Source: an uncultured Lachnospiraceae bacterium (GTDB lineage: Bacteria > Bacillota > Clostridia > Lachnospirales > Lachnospiraceae). Taken from it: a DNA stretch of 33,814 bases. Positions within the stretch are counted from its first letter, which is position 1; each line of letters opens with the position of its first letter. Under the pieces are notes generated by a model. That model was given only the letters and a program-made list of their open reading frames with translations, was not told where the DNA came from and did no database searches. The DNA is taken from the NCBI GenBank assembly GCA_910589385.1, contig CAJUTU010000007.1, forward strand, positions 1 to 33,814, read 5' to 3'. Below, one piece after another: positions 17,648 to 25,790 of this stretch. Both the position numbers and the translations under genes were made by a program.

Positions 17648-19180
17648 TTACACATTCATCAATGTATCTGCATATTTGAGTACATTCACTTTTTCTACGG
17701 CTTCCTTATTTCCTATAATATTGGCTCCCAAAGCGCCTCCAATATTTCCCATAAAAGTACCAACTTCCATCGGCACCCCTGCTGCGGAGAATATTCCAGC
17801 CATAGAAAAAAAGGCATCTCCAGCCCCTATCGTATCCTTTACAGTAAGAGTAAACGCCGGACATCTTTCTATCTCATTATCTTCTATCCCCTGCGCCCCC
17901 AGAGAACCCTTGGTCAACCATCCCCTGCCGCCTAAATGTTTGCTAAGTTTCCTCAATGCCTCATCTTCATTCCCCATCAATCCCGGATATGCCAGTTTTA
18001 ACTCACCCTGATCCAATACAAAGACATCAGCTCTTTTATATTTTGTAATAATATTCAATCCATAGTTGGATGAATTTGTCTGACAATTTAAGACCAGATA
18101 TTTTGCACCTTTCTGGATAATATCCATCGTTTCACTGTCCACCAGACCATTACCAAAATCACACAAAAACACTACATCATAGCTTTCAATCTTCTCGCGT
18201 AATTTCTCCTTAAATTTATTCATTGCTTTATCGTCAAACTGCATTTTATCCGGTATATTAGTGATTGCAAACAACTTTTGATACTCTTCCCTCTTTGCAT
18301 TTCTCGTAATATATCTGTGTTTGACAATAGTAGGAAACTCAGAACTATAAATAAGTTTTAATTGAATACAGTCAGATACTTCGTCGAATAGCTTCAGGCG
18401 CATCTGTTTTTCGCAGCCGATAATGGACATTAATGTAACTTCATCTGAAAACTCAGCTAAATGCCGTGCAACTGCAACTGCGCCCCCTAAATACTCTTCT
18501 GTTGATTTTAGACGTGCTGAATACCCCATGTCCTTACTCATGAGTCCCTGCACATTACAGTAAGTATATCTATCTACAATAACATCTCCAACTACAAGCA
18601 CCTTAAGATTTTCTGCCTTCTGTACATATCCCATGATTTCTTCCATAGTATGACGCATACTAAAATCTTCCATATAGTGCCTGACCTCTTCTGGCAGTCC
18701 TGACATCGCTGTATTAATTAATTTTGTCGAACTAAAAACTTGTCCTCCAGTAAATTGTATTCTCCCTCCATGCATCTCCACAAGTTCTCGTTCTGCCCGG
18801 ATTTTTTTTGTAATATCTGCGCTTTCATCTGCATACTCATTTCCCTTTACATAAACATCAGGCTCGACCGCTTCTATGATATCATCCACAGTGTACCCCT
18901 CTGAAAGCAAAACATAATCTATATAGTCAATCGTACTTAAAAACTTAAGGCGCATTTCATCATCAAAATACGGTCTGCCTGGTCCCTTACGTACATATCG
19001 TGCTGCAGTGATAGATACCACAAGCACATCTGCCATTCCTTTTGCCTGTTCAAAATGAATGATATGGCCAGGATGAACTAAATCAAATACACCATGACAT
19101 AACGCGACTGTTTTATTCTCTGTTTTTAAAGATGGCCTAATTTCTGTCTTATATTCTTTTTTCGAAACAATCTTCCCCAT
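17648..19180 (-). CDS. HldE-like bifunctional protein, nucleotidyltransferase then PfkB kinase
   Basis: A 510-residue fusion. Residues ~23-160 are a cytidylyltransferase-like domain with GVFDLVHPGH (30-39) and the closing SSTK (150-153). Residues ~185-505 are a PfkB/ribokinase-family sugar kinase with the DTIGAGDAFFS catalytic motif near 449-459. Both activities exist in HldE (RfaE), which makes ADP-D-glycero-beta-D-manno-heptose, but HldE has the kinase first; here the order is reversed. With GmhA- and HddA-like genes nearby, heptose or a similar sugar phosphate is the likely substrate. The nucleotide used is unknown. ATG 19180 follows GAAGGACGACAT. The 89 bp between this gene and the epimerase upstream show no clear feature. 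Confidence 0.85.
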   Translation of the reverse strand: MGKIVSKKEYKTEIRPSLKTENKTVALCHGVFDLVHPGHIIHFEQAKGMADVLVVSITAARYVRKGPGRPYFDDEMRLKFLSTIDYIDYVLLSEGYTVDDIIEAVEPDVYVKGNEYADESADITKKIRAERELVEMHGGRIQFTGGQVFSSTKLINTAMSGLPEEVRHYMEDFSMRHTMEEIMGYVQKAENLKVLVVGDVIVDRYTYCNVQGLMSKDMGYSARLKSTEEYLGGAVAVARHLAEFSDEVTLMSIIGCEKQMRLKLFDEVSDCIQLKLIYSSEFPTIVKHRYITRNAKREEYQKLFAITNIPDKMQFDDKAMNKFKEKLREKIESYDVVFLCDFGNGLVDSETMDIIQKGAKYLVLNCQTNSSNYGLNIITKYKRADVFVLDQGELKLAYPGLMGNEDEALRKLSKHLGGRGWLTKGSLGAQGIEDNEIERCPAFTLTVKDTIGAGDAFFSMAGIFSAAGVPMEVGTFMGNIGGALGANIIGNKEAVEKVNVLKYADTLMNV

Positions 19181-19269
19181 ATGTCGTCCTTCTTTAATAT
19201 TATTTCATTTATTCCATTACTCTATCTTTTCATACGTACTCAGAGTTCCTGGTCACATAATAATCTGTT

Positions 19270-20256
19270 TTATTTTCCAAGATACTTAAACCAGTCCTGT
19301 GTTGCTTCTCCAATACTATCTGGTGTCCATACCGGTGCTGCCCTCCAATAATCAATATTGTCAAGTACTTTCTGTACCCCCTCTTCCAAAGAGACTTTTG
19401 CTTTCCATCCAAGCCTGGTTTCAATCTTTGATATATCCGCAAAAGTACAGTCCGGTTCGCCAGGACGTTTCGGAATATGTATAATATCCCCACCCAATAA
19501 TTTACAAAGCTGATTGACCGAATATGTCCCTCCGCTTCCTACGTTAAAAGTATCCTGTACGATGTCTGATATTGCTGCCATATAAAACGCATCTACAATA
19601 TCTGTAACATATGTAAAATCCCTTGTCTGGCTTCCGTCACCTACTACCGTGAATGGCTTACCCGCAAGTTTTTGCGCAAGGAATACACCAAATACAGCGC
19701 CATACGTTCCTGATGTTCTGGATCTGGTTCCATATACATTAAATAATCTTAAGGTCACGACTGGCAAACCATATACCTGGCCCCAGTGAAGTACTGTTTC
19801 TTCACCCAGCCTTTTCGTCAGAGCATATGGATATTGAGGCCTGATCTCTGCGGTCTCTTTTGTCGGATACTCATCCGGAATTCCGTAGCAGGAAGAAGAA
19901 GCTGCATATACCAGCTTTTTAATACCGGCATCCTTAGCACATTCCACCACATGAAAAGTCCCAAGTACATTAGATGAATAATAGTCCCAGGGTTTTTGTA
20001 TTGATGGCACAATATCTGCCAATGCCGCAAAATGAAAGACATAATCAATATCTTTAAATATTGGCTCTATTTCTTCTCTGTTCCGAATATCCATATGATA
20101 TACGGTTAAATTCTGATTATCTTTCTGGTGCGAAAGGTTTTCAATCCTTCCTGTGGACCAATTATCAATTACTCTTACCTGATGTCCCTCTGCCAGTAAT
20201 TTATCTACCATATGCGATCCGATAAAACCGCATCCCCCTGTTACCAAAGAAATCAC
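19270..20256 (-). CDS. NAD-dependent epimerase/dehydratase (extended SDR)
   Basis: A 328-residue SDR. The NAD-binding TGGCGFIGSH is at residues 6-15, and the catalytic Tyr144-x3-Lys148 lies in PYALTK. The RPGEP segment near the end is the usual substrate-binding turn of UDP-glucose-4-epimerase-like enzymes. Its reaction (4-epimerisation or a heptose-nucleotide change) cannot be fixed. I chose GTG 20256 because GGAGGA lies 7 bp upstream and the protein then starts two residues before the first beta strand; ATGs at 20271 and 20295 have no proper site. A 180-bp piece of this gene, including the catalytic YALTK, is repeated in the pseudogene at 24101-24280. Confidence 0.88.
   Translation of the reverse strand: MISLVTGGCGFIGSHMVDKLLAEGHQVRVIDNWSTGRIENLSHQKDNQNLTVYHMDIRNREEIEPIFKDIDYVFHFAALADIVPSIQKPWDYYSSNVLGTFHVVECAKDAGIKKLVYAASSSCYGIPDEYPTKETAEIRPQYPYALTKRLGEETVLHWGQVYGLPVVTLRLFNVYGTRSRTSGTYGAVFGVFLAQKLAGKPFTVVGDGSQTRDFTYVTDIVDAFYMAAISDIVQDTFNVGSGGTYSVNQLCKLLGGDIIHIPKRPGEPDCTFADISKIETRLGWKAKVSLEEGVQKVLDNIDYWRAAPVWTPDSIGEATQDWFKYLGK
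19669..19848 (-). repeat. source copy of a 180-bp duplicated segment
   Basis: Codes for the YALTK-to-AQK part of the intact epimerase. It matches 24101-24280 over 180 bp without gaps; by eye I count 7 mismatches. Both copies have the same orientation. This copy lies in an intact frame and is taken as the original. Confidence 0.95.
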
Positions 20257-20263
20257 ATCTATA

Positions 20264-20269
20264 TCCTCC
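20264..20269 (-). promoter_or_regulatory. ribosome binding site supporting GTG start 20256
   Basis: GGAGGA on the minus strand with a 7-bp spacer to GTG at 20256. It decides the start of the downstream epimerase and lies after the stop-proximal ATGs that would otherwise be chosen. Confidence 0.65.
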
Positions 20270-20281
20270 ATCCTGAACTTT

Positions 20282-20854
20282 TTATCCGTTCGCATTCGCC
20301 AAAATATACATCATCATATGGTTCAATACCAAATGAATATCTTCTGTAATCTGCATATTATCCACAGCCACATGGATATTATGTTTCGCTATTTCCTTGA
20401 GCTTTCCTCCACTATACCCGGTGAAAGCAATCGTCTGCGCCCCAACTTCATTAGCATATGTAAAAGCACGGATTACATTTTCGGAATTTCCGCTCCCGGA
20501 TATTCCAATTAAAACATCCCCTGGTTTTATCTTATTTCGTAAAGGAACTACAAAAATATCATCATAACTCAGGTCATTCGCTATAGCCATCATCATAGGG
20601 ACACTGTCACTAAGGCATTCCATATCATACTTTATGTCCTGGTTATAACTAACACCCTTGTTGAAATCACACCGCATATGGGACGCTGTAGACGCACTGC
20701 CGCCGTTACCACAGGTGTAAATCCTTTTCCCTGATAATCTGGCATTCTCCAGGACATTCATCACTTTATCGATGTCATCTACCGGCAGCGTATCCAAGAT
20801 TTTCTTTTCAAGTTCCAGATATTCTCCGATTTGTTCTCTATAATTTGCCATCAT
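20282..20854 (-). CDS. gmhA: SIS-domain sugar-phosphate isomerase (GmhA-like)
   Basis: A 190-residue SIS-domain protein of GmhA/DiaA size. It has CGNGGSASTASHMRCDFNKG (49-68), AIANDLSYDDIF and GDVLIGISGSGNSENVI, and a late TEDIHLVLNHMMM helix carrying the histidine and acidic residues of GmhA's active site. GmhA turns sedoheptulose 7-phosphate into D-glycero-manno-heptose 7-phosphate. Neighbours (HddA-like kinase, HldE-like fusion, transketolase) support this role over DiaA. Start is one of two adjacent ATGs behind AGGGAG; 24 bp separate it from the upstream epimerase. Confidence 0.82.
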   Translation of the reverse strand: MMANYREQIGEYLELEKKILDTLPVDDIDKVMNVLENARLSGKRIYTCGNGGSASTASHMRCDFNKGVSYNQDIKYDMECLSDSVPMMMAIANDLSYDDIFVVPLRNKIKPGDVLIGISGSGNSENVIRAFTYANEVGAQTIAFTGYSGGKLKEIAKHNIHVAVDNMQITEDIHLVLNHMMMYILANANG

Positions 20855-20878
20855 CTATTTCTCCCTTAATGTGCTTAT

Positions 20879-21823
20879 TTATGATTCTTTGAGCACTTCC
20901 TGTACTGTTTTTCTCACAGCCTCGTCTGAACTGTACTCTGCTTTCCACCCTGCTTCATGGATCTTGTCCAAACAATATCTGAATCTTGGAACATCGCCTT
21001 TCCATCCGCCTTCGCCCCCGGTATATTCATAAGATACATCCTTCAAACCCATTTCTTTGCATATGGTATCAGCAATCCGGGTTACACTTGTATCTCCTTC
21101 AACGCCAATATTGTATAGAGTGACGCCCTGATTTCCAGTCTCCATAAATTGAATAACAGCTCTGACTAAATCCAGCACATAAATATACGGTTTCGTCTGT
21201 TTTCCATCCCCCAGGATCCGTAAATGTTCTGGTTCTTTCTTAAGCCTCTCTATAAAATCATAGATAACTCCATGCGTGAGACGCGAGCCGATCACATTTG
21301 GAAACCGGAACACAAGAGACTGGATATCATTCATATAAGAAAATGCACTTATCAGCCCTTCACTGCCAAGCTTCGCAGCCCCATAATAGGAAATCGGCGC
21401 AAGCCCCGGCGTATTTTCATCTAATTCAATATCGCGTTTATCTCCATATACTGCTGATGTCGACGCAAAAAACATCTTTTTTACGCCACATTCCCGCATT
21501 GCTGAAAGAATCTCAAAGGTAGTGGTATATGTATTCCTGTATTCCACATCCGGGTTGACAGCGCTTGCCTGAATATCTGAATTTGCGGCAAGGTGAAATA
21601 CATAATCTGGATGAAAATCCTGAAACACTCCCCTCAGTTTTTTTCGTTCTGACGCATCTGCTTCATATAAGATAAAATCCTTCCTTTCAGACAGGTGTTT
21701 TATATTTTCTTTTGTTCCAAGGGAAAAGTTATCTAGACATCCAACTTTATGCCCCAGTTCCAAAAGACTGTCACATAAATGACTTCCGATAAATCCAGCT
21801 CCGCCGATCACCAATGCTCTCAT
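20879..21823 (-). CDS. NAD-dependent epimerase/dehydratase (extended SDR)
   Basis: A 314-residue SDR with GGAGFIGSH (7-15), HLAANSDI (78-85) and catalytic Tyr147-x3-Lys151 in ISYYGAAK. It is related to, but well diverged from, the second epimerase in this cluster. Similar SDR genes often accompany hddA and gmhA in GDP-heptose loci, so it may modify a nucleotide heptose; UDP-hexose 4-epimerase activity is the alternative. It begins 2 bp after the HddA-like gene with a strong GGGAGGACTAGAA site, so the two are tightly co-expressed. Confidence 0.88.
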   Translation of the reverse strand: MRALVIGGAGFIGSHLCDSLLELGHKVGCLDNFSLGTKENIKHLSERKDFILYEADASERKKLRGVFQDFHPDYVFHLAANSDIQASAVNPDVEYRNTYTTTFEILSAMRECGVKKMFFASTSAVYGDKRDIELDENTPGLAPISYYGAAKLGSEGLISAFSYMNDIQSLVFRFPNVIGSRLTHGVIYDFIERLKKEPEHLRILGDGKQTKPYIYVLDLVRAVIQFMETGNQGVTLYNIGVEGDTSVTRIADTICKEMGLKDVSYEYTGGEGGWKGDVPRFRYCLDKIHEAGWKAEYSSDEAVRKTVQEVLKES

Positions 21824-21825
21824 TT

Positions 21826-22815
21826 CTAGTCCTCCCAGTATTTATCTCCAATATATACAATCGAACTTCCGTCATGCTCAAATTGAAAATCAAATGGTTT
21901 TAACCTTAACTGATTTTTCAGTCTCTCCTGCTTTTCTACGGGACAATAAAAAATCAAAAAGCCTCCGCCGCCTGCCCCCAGCAGTTTCCCTCCTTTGGCT
22001 CCATTCTCCATAGCACACTGATATAATTCATCAATCCTGGGATTTGAGATGCTTCCGGCCAGTTCCCTTTTCTTCATCCAGCTCTCATGGAGGATATTCC
22101 CAAAATCAGCCAGATCATTATTTTCCAAAGAACATTTCATCGCTTTTGCCAGCCCACACATATGGATTAAATTCTGTGTTTTTTCTTTATGAGAAATATT
22201 CTTCTTCTGTTCAGATAAAATCAGATTGGCATCATGAGTCAGGCCGGTATAAAACATAACCAGGTTATCCTGAAGCTGTCTGAGCGTTTCACCTTTGGTT
22301 ACGATCGGCTCCACAGATACAGAATCATCTTTGTGGAAAGATATAAAATTCATCCCGCCGAAAGAAGCCGCATACTGGTCTTGTTTTCCAATTGGATTTC
22401 CCAGTTTTTCAATCTCCACCTGACATGCCTCATTTGCCAGTTTTTCTTTGCTTACATATTTTCCTTTATAGCAATATAAAGTGTGTAACAGGCCTACAGT
22501 AAATGAACTGGATGACCCAAGCCCTGTACCGCTTGGCACATCTGCCGTACTGCTGATCTCTACCCCGCTGATATGCTTATCATTTAAAACACATCGGAAT
22601 ATGGAGTGATTGATGTCATAAATATTATGTACAATTTCATTTTGCGAATATTTTAAAGCAGTCTTCTGTTCATCAAAATAGGGGTGGATGGTCAGATACA
22701 TATATCGATTGATAGATGTACTTAAAACACACCCTCCGTATTCCCTGTAAAAATCTGCCATGTCACTTCCCCCTCCACAAAAGCTGACACGAAAAGGGGT
22801 TTTTGTAATAATCAT
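21826..22815 (-). CDS. hddA: GHMP kinase, D-glycero-D-manno-heptose 7-phosphate kinase-like (HddA)
   Basis: A 329-residue GHMP-family kinase. It starts MIITKTPFRVSFCGGGSDMADF, the usual HddA-type opening. Motif 2 PSGTGLGSSSSF is at 94-105 and motif 3 GAGGGG at 280-285. HddA makes D-glycero-alpha-D-manno-heptose 1,7-bisphosphate on the way to GDP-heptose. Neither a GmhB phosphatase nor an HddC guanylyltransferase is seen in the window, so the path would need outside help or the HldE-like fusion. The ATG follows GGGAGGAGAAATTCGAA. Related L-fucose kinase-like GHMP enzymes are a less likely alternative. Confidence 0.85.
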   Translation of the reverse strand: MIITKTPFRVSFCGGGSDMADFYREYGGCVLSTSINRYMYLTIHPYFDEQKTALKYSQNEIVHNIYDINHSIFRCVLNDKHISGVEISSTADVPSGTGLGSSSSFTVGLLHTLYCYKGKYVSKEKLANEACQVEIEKLGNPIGKQDQYAASFGGMNFISFHKDDSVSVEPIVTKGETLRQLQDNLVMFYTGLTHDANLILSEQKKNISHKEKTQNLIHMCGLAKAMKCSLENNDLADFGNILHESWMKKRELAGSISNPRIDELYQCAMENGAKGGKLLGAGGGGFLIFYCPVEKQERLKNQLRLKPFDFQFEHDGSSIVYIGDKYWED

Positions 22816-22857
22816 TTCGAATTTCTCCTCCCTCTATATTGCAAAAGAATCATAGTT

Positions 22858-23796
22858 TTACAAAGGTTTTGCAAGCACCACCGAACGGCAGTAATCTGGA
22901 AGACGCACAAATCCAATCTTCTCCCTTGTACAATACTCCATCACTGCATGTTCCACACCTTTCAGTCCAAAATCATGAATAAAAATAAAACCTCCTTTAG
23001 ACATCCTGGGCCAAAAGAATTCTAAACCAGCCAATGTCGGCTTATACAAATCCGTATCTAAACTGACAAAAGCAAATTTCTCCATATCAAGTCCTTGAGC
23101 TGTTTCTGGAAAATATCCCTTTCGTACCTCTGTATTGACATATAAGCCTATGTTTTTTAGTGCAATTTCTACAGATGTGTCTTTGAAGTTTACTCTTTCT
23201 CTAAAATCATGAGTATAACACTCTTCTTGTTCTGTAATATCATTATCATGAAATCCGTCGAAGGTATCAAAAAGATATAGTTTCCGGTCAGGCATAAAAC
23301 GACTCATATATTTTGAAAAATCACCTTTATATACTCCAACCTCAGCAAGCGCCCCTTCTGCATGATTGTAATAAATCTGTCTTGCCGCAAAATCTAATGC
23401 TGCAATCCTGTCATCATTAAAATTTTTATGTTCAAAGAGTACATATGGGTCATAATACATTGAGTGTGAATATACATCTACAATCTTTTCCCTGGCAACC
23501 GCTTGAAAAATCTGGTGGCGCAGTTCATTATAGATCTCTTCATGGTCACTAGACAGAAGCACCACCGCATTTTTAATATCAACTTTTTTCAAAGTTTCTA
23601 TATCAATTATTTTCTTGTTCTTTGATACAGCAGCTAATTTATTGTCAACAATATACTCTTCTTGGATTCCATAAAATTGATTTAGCACCTGCTTTGTAGT
23701 CATACCACGTGCTCCAAACGGATAGATAATAAACTGTGTTTTCCCCTCTTCGATCAACCTGCCAATAACCCGACTTGCCTTTTTTAAATAATCCAT
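22858..23796 (-). CDS. TylF/MycF-type O-methyltransferase with N-terminal Rossmann domain
   Basis: A 312-residue protein. Residues ~15-110 are a Rossmann-type module (IIYPFGARGMTTKQVL, YIVDNKL), similar to those on the transferases here. Residues ~130-305 match the TylF/macrocin O-methyltransferase family: AEVGVYKGDFSKYM (151-164), YLFDTFDGF (174-182), SLDTDLYKPT with metal-binding aspartates and FIFIHDFG. Such enzymes methylate sugar hydroxyls using Mg2+. A clear AAAGGAAG site precedes ATG 23796. Its start overlaps the end of the decayed reading frame of the pseudogene by 13 bp. It is followed after 42 bp by hddA. Confidence 0.88.
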   Translation of the reverse strand: MDYLKKASRVIGRLIEEGKTQFIIYPFGARGMTTKQVLNQFYGIQEEYIVDNKLAAVSKNKKIIDIETLKKVDIKNAVVLLSSDHEEIYNELRHQIFQAVAREKIVDVYSHSMYYDPYVLFEHKNFNDDRIAALDFAARQIYYNHAEGALAEVGVYKGDFSKYMSRFMPDRKLYLFDTFDGFHDNDITEQEECYTHDFRERVNFKDTSVEIALKNIGLYVNTEVRKGYFPETAQGLDMEKFAFVSLDTDLYKPTLAGLEFFWPRMSKGGFIFIHDFGLKGVEHAVMEYCTREKIGFVRLPDYCRSVVLAKPL

Positions 23797-24510
23797 TTTC
23801 TATCTTCCTTTCGTGTATTATTTTCTGATTGCTTTTGCTGCAAAAAAGATACTAAATTTTTATCCATGATCCGATTCAGATCGATCGCTTTATCGCAAAT
23901 GTAAATATCATCATATGCTGCGCCCATATTTATAAGCTGTGCAAAAATTAAATGTACATTTCTTTCGTTTGCAATAATATATCTACATTCCGTTCACCTA
24001 CAAAATCTCTAATCTCCATAATCCGTTCTTGAAACTTTGAATTTTCAGATAACAAATAATTAATGTAGCCAGAAACAGAGTTAAAAAGCAAAACCAACTC
24101 TTTTTGCGCAAGAAAGACGCCAAATACAGCGCCATACGTTCCTGATATTCTAGATCTGATTCCATATACATTAAATAATCTTAAGGTCACGACTGGCAAA
24201 CCATATACCTGACCCCAGTGAAGTACTGTTTCTTCACCCAGCCTTTTCGTCAGAGCATATGGATATTGAGGCCTGATCTCCTTTTCATAATTCATATGAA
24301 ATTCAGCCCAATTATACAATTTCCCCTTGAACAGACTTGTTTTCACTTCTTCTCTAATCTCTGTTTCAAAGTTTTCATTAAAGGTGGGTATCAAAATAAT
24401 GTCTTTTGGAGAATTAAATTTCTCTAAAAATCTTCAAAGCCGATAATTGGAGTTTTCTCAATCATAAAAATAATTTTTTCATTTTTTTCTTCCTCTTTTA
24501 TTTGATATTT
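23784..24510 (-). pseudogene. composite pseudogene: Rossmann-domain remnants split by an epimerase fragment
   Basis: This stretch holds no intact gene. Reading down the minus strand: at 24510-24424 a frame reads IIFMIEKTPIIGFEDF, then stops. After a frame change it continues FLEKFNSPKDIILIPT and runs into the only longer open frame (148 codons, 24394-23948). That frame passes at 24280-24101 through a 96%-identical copy of part of the epimerase gene. Below 23980 another frame gives RYIIANERNVHLIFAQ, then YDDIYICDKAID, and stops at 23784. The outer pieces resemble the C-terminal Rossmann module of the local glycosyltransferases (compare EEHIYICD in the GT2 at 29908). It looks like recombination debris between two functional blocks. 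Confidence 0.75.
24101..24280 (-). repeat. second copy of the 180-bp epimerase segment
   Basis: Aligns with 19669-19848 without gaps. The shared block ends abruptly at both sides: after GAGATCAGG at the upstream end and after GCGCAAAAA at the downstream end. Seven differences seen by eye, most of them G-to-A on the plus strand, suggest a fairly recent event followed by drift. Confidence 0.95.
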
Positions 24511-24514
24511 TCAT

Positions 24515-25774
24515 TTAATAATTCCAATTGTCGTTTAATGGCACAATTTCCTTAAATCTATAACCCGACAGATTGCCGAACACCTCAAAATGATATTTCT
24601 CCATGATGGCAATGACCAACGTTATATCCCTATTTTCTTTCTCCAATTCTGAAATCTCAATTACAGGAATCCCATGCAAAAAATCAGGGTTGCCGATTTT
24701 ATCAGAAACTATAAAATATTCCGGTTTTTTCCCATATCCTTCCATATATGACAGCAACTGAAATGCTCTTTTCCCGGCTCCATATACTGCCAGCTTTCCC
24801 TTCTTTGCAAGGCTGAACAATCTATATATGGCCTTATTCGTCATATTATCTCCGGAAAAATTTCCCGCGTAATACAAGGCTGTTCTGTAAAAATCTTCTT
24901 CCTTAATCTTGAAAAAATAATCTTTCATTTTTGAATTCCTACAGACTTCCCACCAATATTCCCCCATTACACAATTAATCTGTTTCCATGGTTTAATCTC
25001 ATCAACATAGTGTATGATTGCCGGATTATTCCAACCATAAATCAATTCCTCCGTGCTGAAAAGATCCTTATAATCTGACAAAAACCAACCTGAATATTTC
25101 GTCATTACATTAAACTTGAATGGCAGAAATTTGATATATCCATAGCAGGCGCTGTTTATAATATCCTGATCCTGAGATTCCATATTCAGCGGAAGTAGTT
25201 CCAAAAACTTTTTTACAATATTGTCGCTGCGCATCTTCTTCAAATTCATAAGCAGGACGCCCGCATTGACATACTGCAAAATATCAGGTATATGGGCCTG
25301 CTTGCAATAGCTTTCCAAATCCTGCCTGACAAAATAACTTGGAGCCTTTACCCCTGCAATATAACAATCATTAAGTGGTGTATTATATAATTCCCCTAAG
25401 TCCTCTCTCACAATAATATCCGTATCCAGATAAATACACTTGTCAAAATCCAACAAGTCCGGTATCAGCAGACGGAAATAAGTAGGGGTTCTTATATGCT
25501 CGACTCCAATATAAGCATTGGCAAAGGTTCTTCCCACATTCAAAAAAGTGATTTTACACTGGGCTTTAAATTCTTCAAAGTAATCCTTGATAAAATCATT
25601 CGAAGTATCTGTAAATTCAGAATCAGCCAATATGTAAATATCATAAAAGGTATTATTATCAGCGCTTTTTAATATTGATTCTAAAAATACCAGCGTATAT
25701 TCATAATCATTTGCTGTAGCGCAGACTATCGGGATATGCTGTTTTCTCCATTCATTCTGATTTCCTGCACCCAT
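24515..25774 (-). CDS. glycosyltransferase family 8 protein with C-terminal Rossmann domain
   Basis: A 419-residue protein. The first ~290 residues are a GT8-type transferase: IPIVCATANDYEYTLVFLESIL, the metal-binding DTD at 117-119 in CIYLDTDIIV, and YVNAGVLLMNLKKMR. GT8 enzymes use UDP-glucose or UDP-galactose with retention of configuration. Residues ~328-415 form a Rossmann module (LAVYGAGKRAFQLL, IVSDKIGNPDFLHGIPVIEI) nearly parallel to the N-terminal module of the gene at 1372. ATG follows AGAGGAGAGA. It lies 16 bp after the GT2 gene. Confidence 0.9.
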   Translation of the reverse strand: MGAGNQNEWRKQHIPIVCATANDYEYTLVFLESILKSADNNTFYDIYILADSEFTDTSNDFIKDYFEEFKAQCKITFLNVGRTFANAYIGVEHIRTPTYFRLLIPDLLDFDKCIYLDTDIIVREDLGELYNTPLNDCYIAGVKAPSYFVRQDLESYCKQAHIPDILQYVNAGVLLMNLKKMRSDNIVKKFLELLPLNMESQDQDIINSACYGYIKFLPFKFNVMTKYSGWFLSDYKDLFSTEELIYGWNNPAIIHYVDEIKPWKQINCVMGEYWWEVCRNSKMKDYFFKIKEEDFYRTALYYAGNFSGDNMTNKAIYRLFSLAKKGKLAVYGAGKRAFQLLSYMEGYGKKPEYFIVSDKIGNPDFLHGIPVIEISELEKENRDITLVIAIMEKYHFEVFGNLSGYRFKEIVPLNDNWNY

Positions 25775-25790
25775 ATAAATCTCTCCTCTT

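Noticed and set aside
17595..18011. 138-codon plus-strand open frame
   Set aside because: Antisense to the kinase domain of the HldE-like gene; Pro/Ser-rich shadow.
19230..19493. 87-codon minus-strand frame
   Set aside because: Alternate frame inside the end of the epimerase gene; no ribosome site and no recognisable domain.
23948..24394. 148-codon frame as a genuine epimerase-like gene
   Set aside because: Only its middle 60 residues match an epimerase, lacking the NAD-binding start; flanks are frame-shifted scraps. Treated as a pseudogene.
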